Positions 22,340-22,873 of a DNA stretch of 22,873 nt are shown piece by piece. Position 1 is the stretch's first letter. Each line of letters starts with the position of its first letter. Position numbers and translations under genes: made by a program. The DNA is taken from positions 1 to 22,873 of the forward strand of contig JABEUK010000117.1 in the NCBI GenBank assembly GCA_013044425.1, in the 5' to 3' direction. Source of the stretch: Thermoplasmata archaeon (GTDB taxonomy: Archaea; Thermoplasmatota; Thermoplasmata; Lutacidiplasmatales; UBA184). The notes under the pieces were generated by a model. The model did not search any database and was not told where the DNA came from. It was given only the letters and a program-made list of their open reading frames with translations.

Positions 22340-22871
22340 GCGTCCGCGCGGCCCTCCTCGTGACCCGCCCGGGCCGTCAGGGGCGGCCCTCCTTTTCCCC
22401 CCTCGAAGAACGCGAGGGCGTCGGGGAGTATACCGGCCGCGCAGGCCCATCGCCCCGGGTCCGGATGGGCGGCCCCGACCTCCCGGAATCCCGCCGCTCG
22501 GGCCATGCCTTCCGACTCGGAGTCCGTGTACCCGTGAAGCCGGTAAGTTACCGGCTCCGGCGCGGCAGCCCTGCCGCGAAGCGTGACCGAGACCGCGAAC
22601 CTCACGAAGCGCCCGGCCTGATCCAGCACGCGGTGGATCACGCGCAGGACCCACTCGGGATGCTTAAAGAAGGCGAAGGCTCCGGCCGACACCGCGTAGG
22701 AGTATGCGCGGGAAGGGCGGGCCGTCAGCTTCGGACTCTCGCACGGTAAGGCGCCCCTGGGCGACGGCGCTCGCGTCGCACTCACGCCGGAAGCGGACCA
22801 ATCGTCGGCCGGTGGTCGACGCCCGCGATCCGGCGCCCCGATCGGGGGGACTCCTCGAGGAACGCGTCACC
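22336..22871 (-). pseudogene. SAM-dependent methyltransferase, partial and frameshifted
   Basis: Reading the minus strand from the window edge, three frames together give one class-I methyltransferase. The first piece is GDAFLEESPRSGRRIAGVDH (22871 leftward), the nucleotide-binding region with the acidic residue after beta-2. Near 22800 the frame must shift by one base to continue as VRFRRECDASAVAQGRLTVR. Near 22710 another single-base shift leads into [19 protein letters not shown] and [18 protein letters not shown], the post-I and motif II/III region. Each shift corresponds to one extra base. In isolation the last frame looks like a 149-aa gene starting GTG at 22785, but its first 45 residues do not resemble the family. 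Either the gene is decaying or the sequence has two indel errors. The N-terminus lies outside the window. The frame ends at 22336, coupled to the aldo/keto reductase. Confidence 0.68.
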
Positions 22872-22873
22872 AC

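Overview
This window looks like a stretch of chromosome from a high-GC archaeon. Four things point that way. Several genes have archaeal TATA boxes 24-31 nt upstream of their start codons. The one tRNA gene has no encoded CCA. Amino-acid synthesis uses the LysW carrier-protein route. Two regulators belong to families I know mainly from archaea (HFX_2341/DUF6293 type and an ACT-domain type). A Thermoplasmata-like euryarchaeon would fit, but the lineage cannot be fixed from this sequence alone. No CRISPR array, rRNA operon or prophage was seen.

Layout. (1) 24-2433: surface-glycan genes. A GT2 glycosyltransferase and an NDP-sugar dehydratase/epimerase lie on the minus strand, divergent from a GtrA-type membrane protein. 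(2) 2430-3928: a complete IS701-like insertion sequence of 1491 bp, with perfect 17-bp terminal repeats and a CTAG target duplication. It sits exactly in the former shared stop codon of gtrA and trxB. (3) 3925-7467: minus-strand genes for an ABC-2 exporter (ATPase, permease), a flavin reductase and thioredoxin reductase. (4) 7771-9710: a CARF-like/winged-helix regulator divergent from a methylenetetrahydrofolate-reductase-like gene. (5) 9707-18177: an ACT-domain regulator divergent from an eight-gene operon argG-argH-lysW-lysX-lysY-lysZ-lysJ-lysK. (6) 18146-19820: a pirin divergent from a PadR regulator. (7) 19897-22871: tRNA-Lys(CTT), GTP cyclohydrolase II, a GNAT acetyltransferase, an aldo/keto reductase and a frameshifted methyltransferase at the window edge.

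The centrepiece is the arginine operon. LysW (53 aa, C-terminal EDWGE) carries the amino group of glutamate, and possibly of aminoadipate. LysX ligates the substrate, LysZ phosphorylates it, LysY reduces it, LysJ transaminates it, and LysK releases ornithine (or lysine). ArgG and ArgH then turn citrulline into arginine. Only ornithine carbamoyltransferase is missing from the glutamate-to-arginine path. None of the upstream alpha-aminoadipate genes are present. The genes overlap or nearly touch, and the ACT-domain protein shares a roughly 100-bp divergent promoter region with repeated GACATA/GTCTG motifs, suggesting local amino-acid-responsive control.

The most unusual structural observation concerns CTAG. 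The palindrome gives a stop codon on both strands, and convergent genes end on it at 9707-9710 in intact form. At gtrA/trxB the IS701-like element duplicated the tetranucleotide, so each gene kept its own stop codon and neither was damaged.
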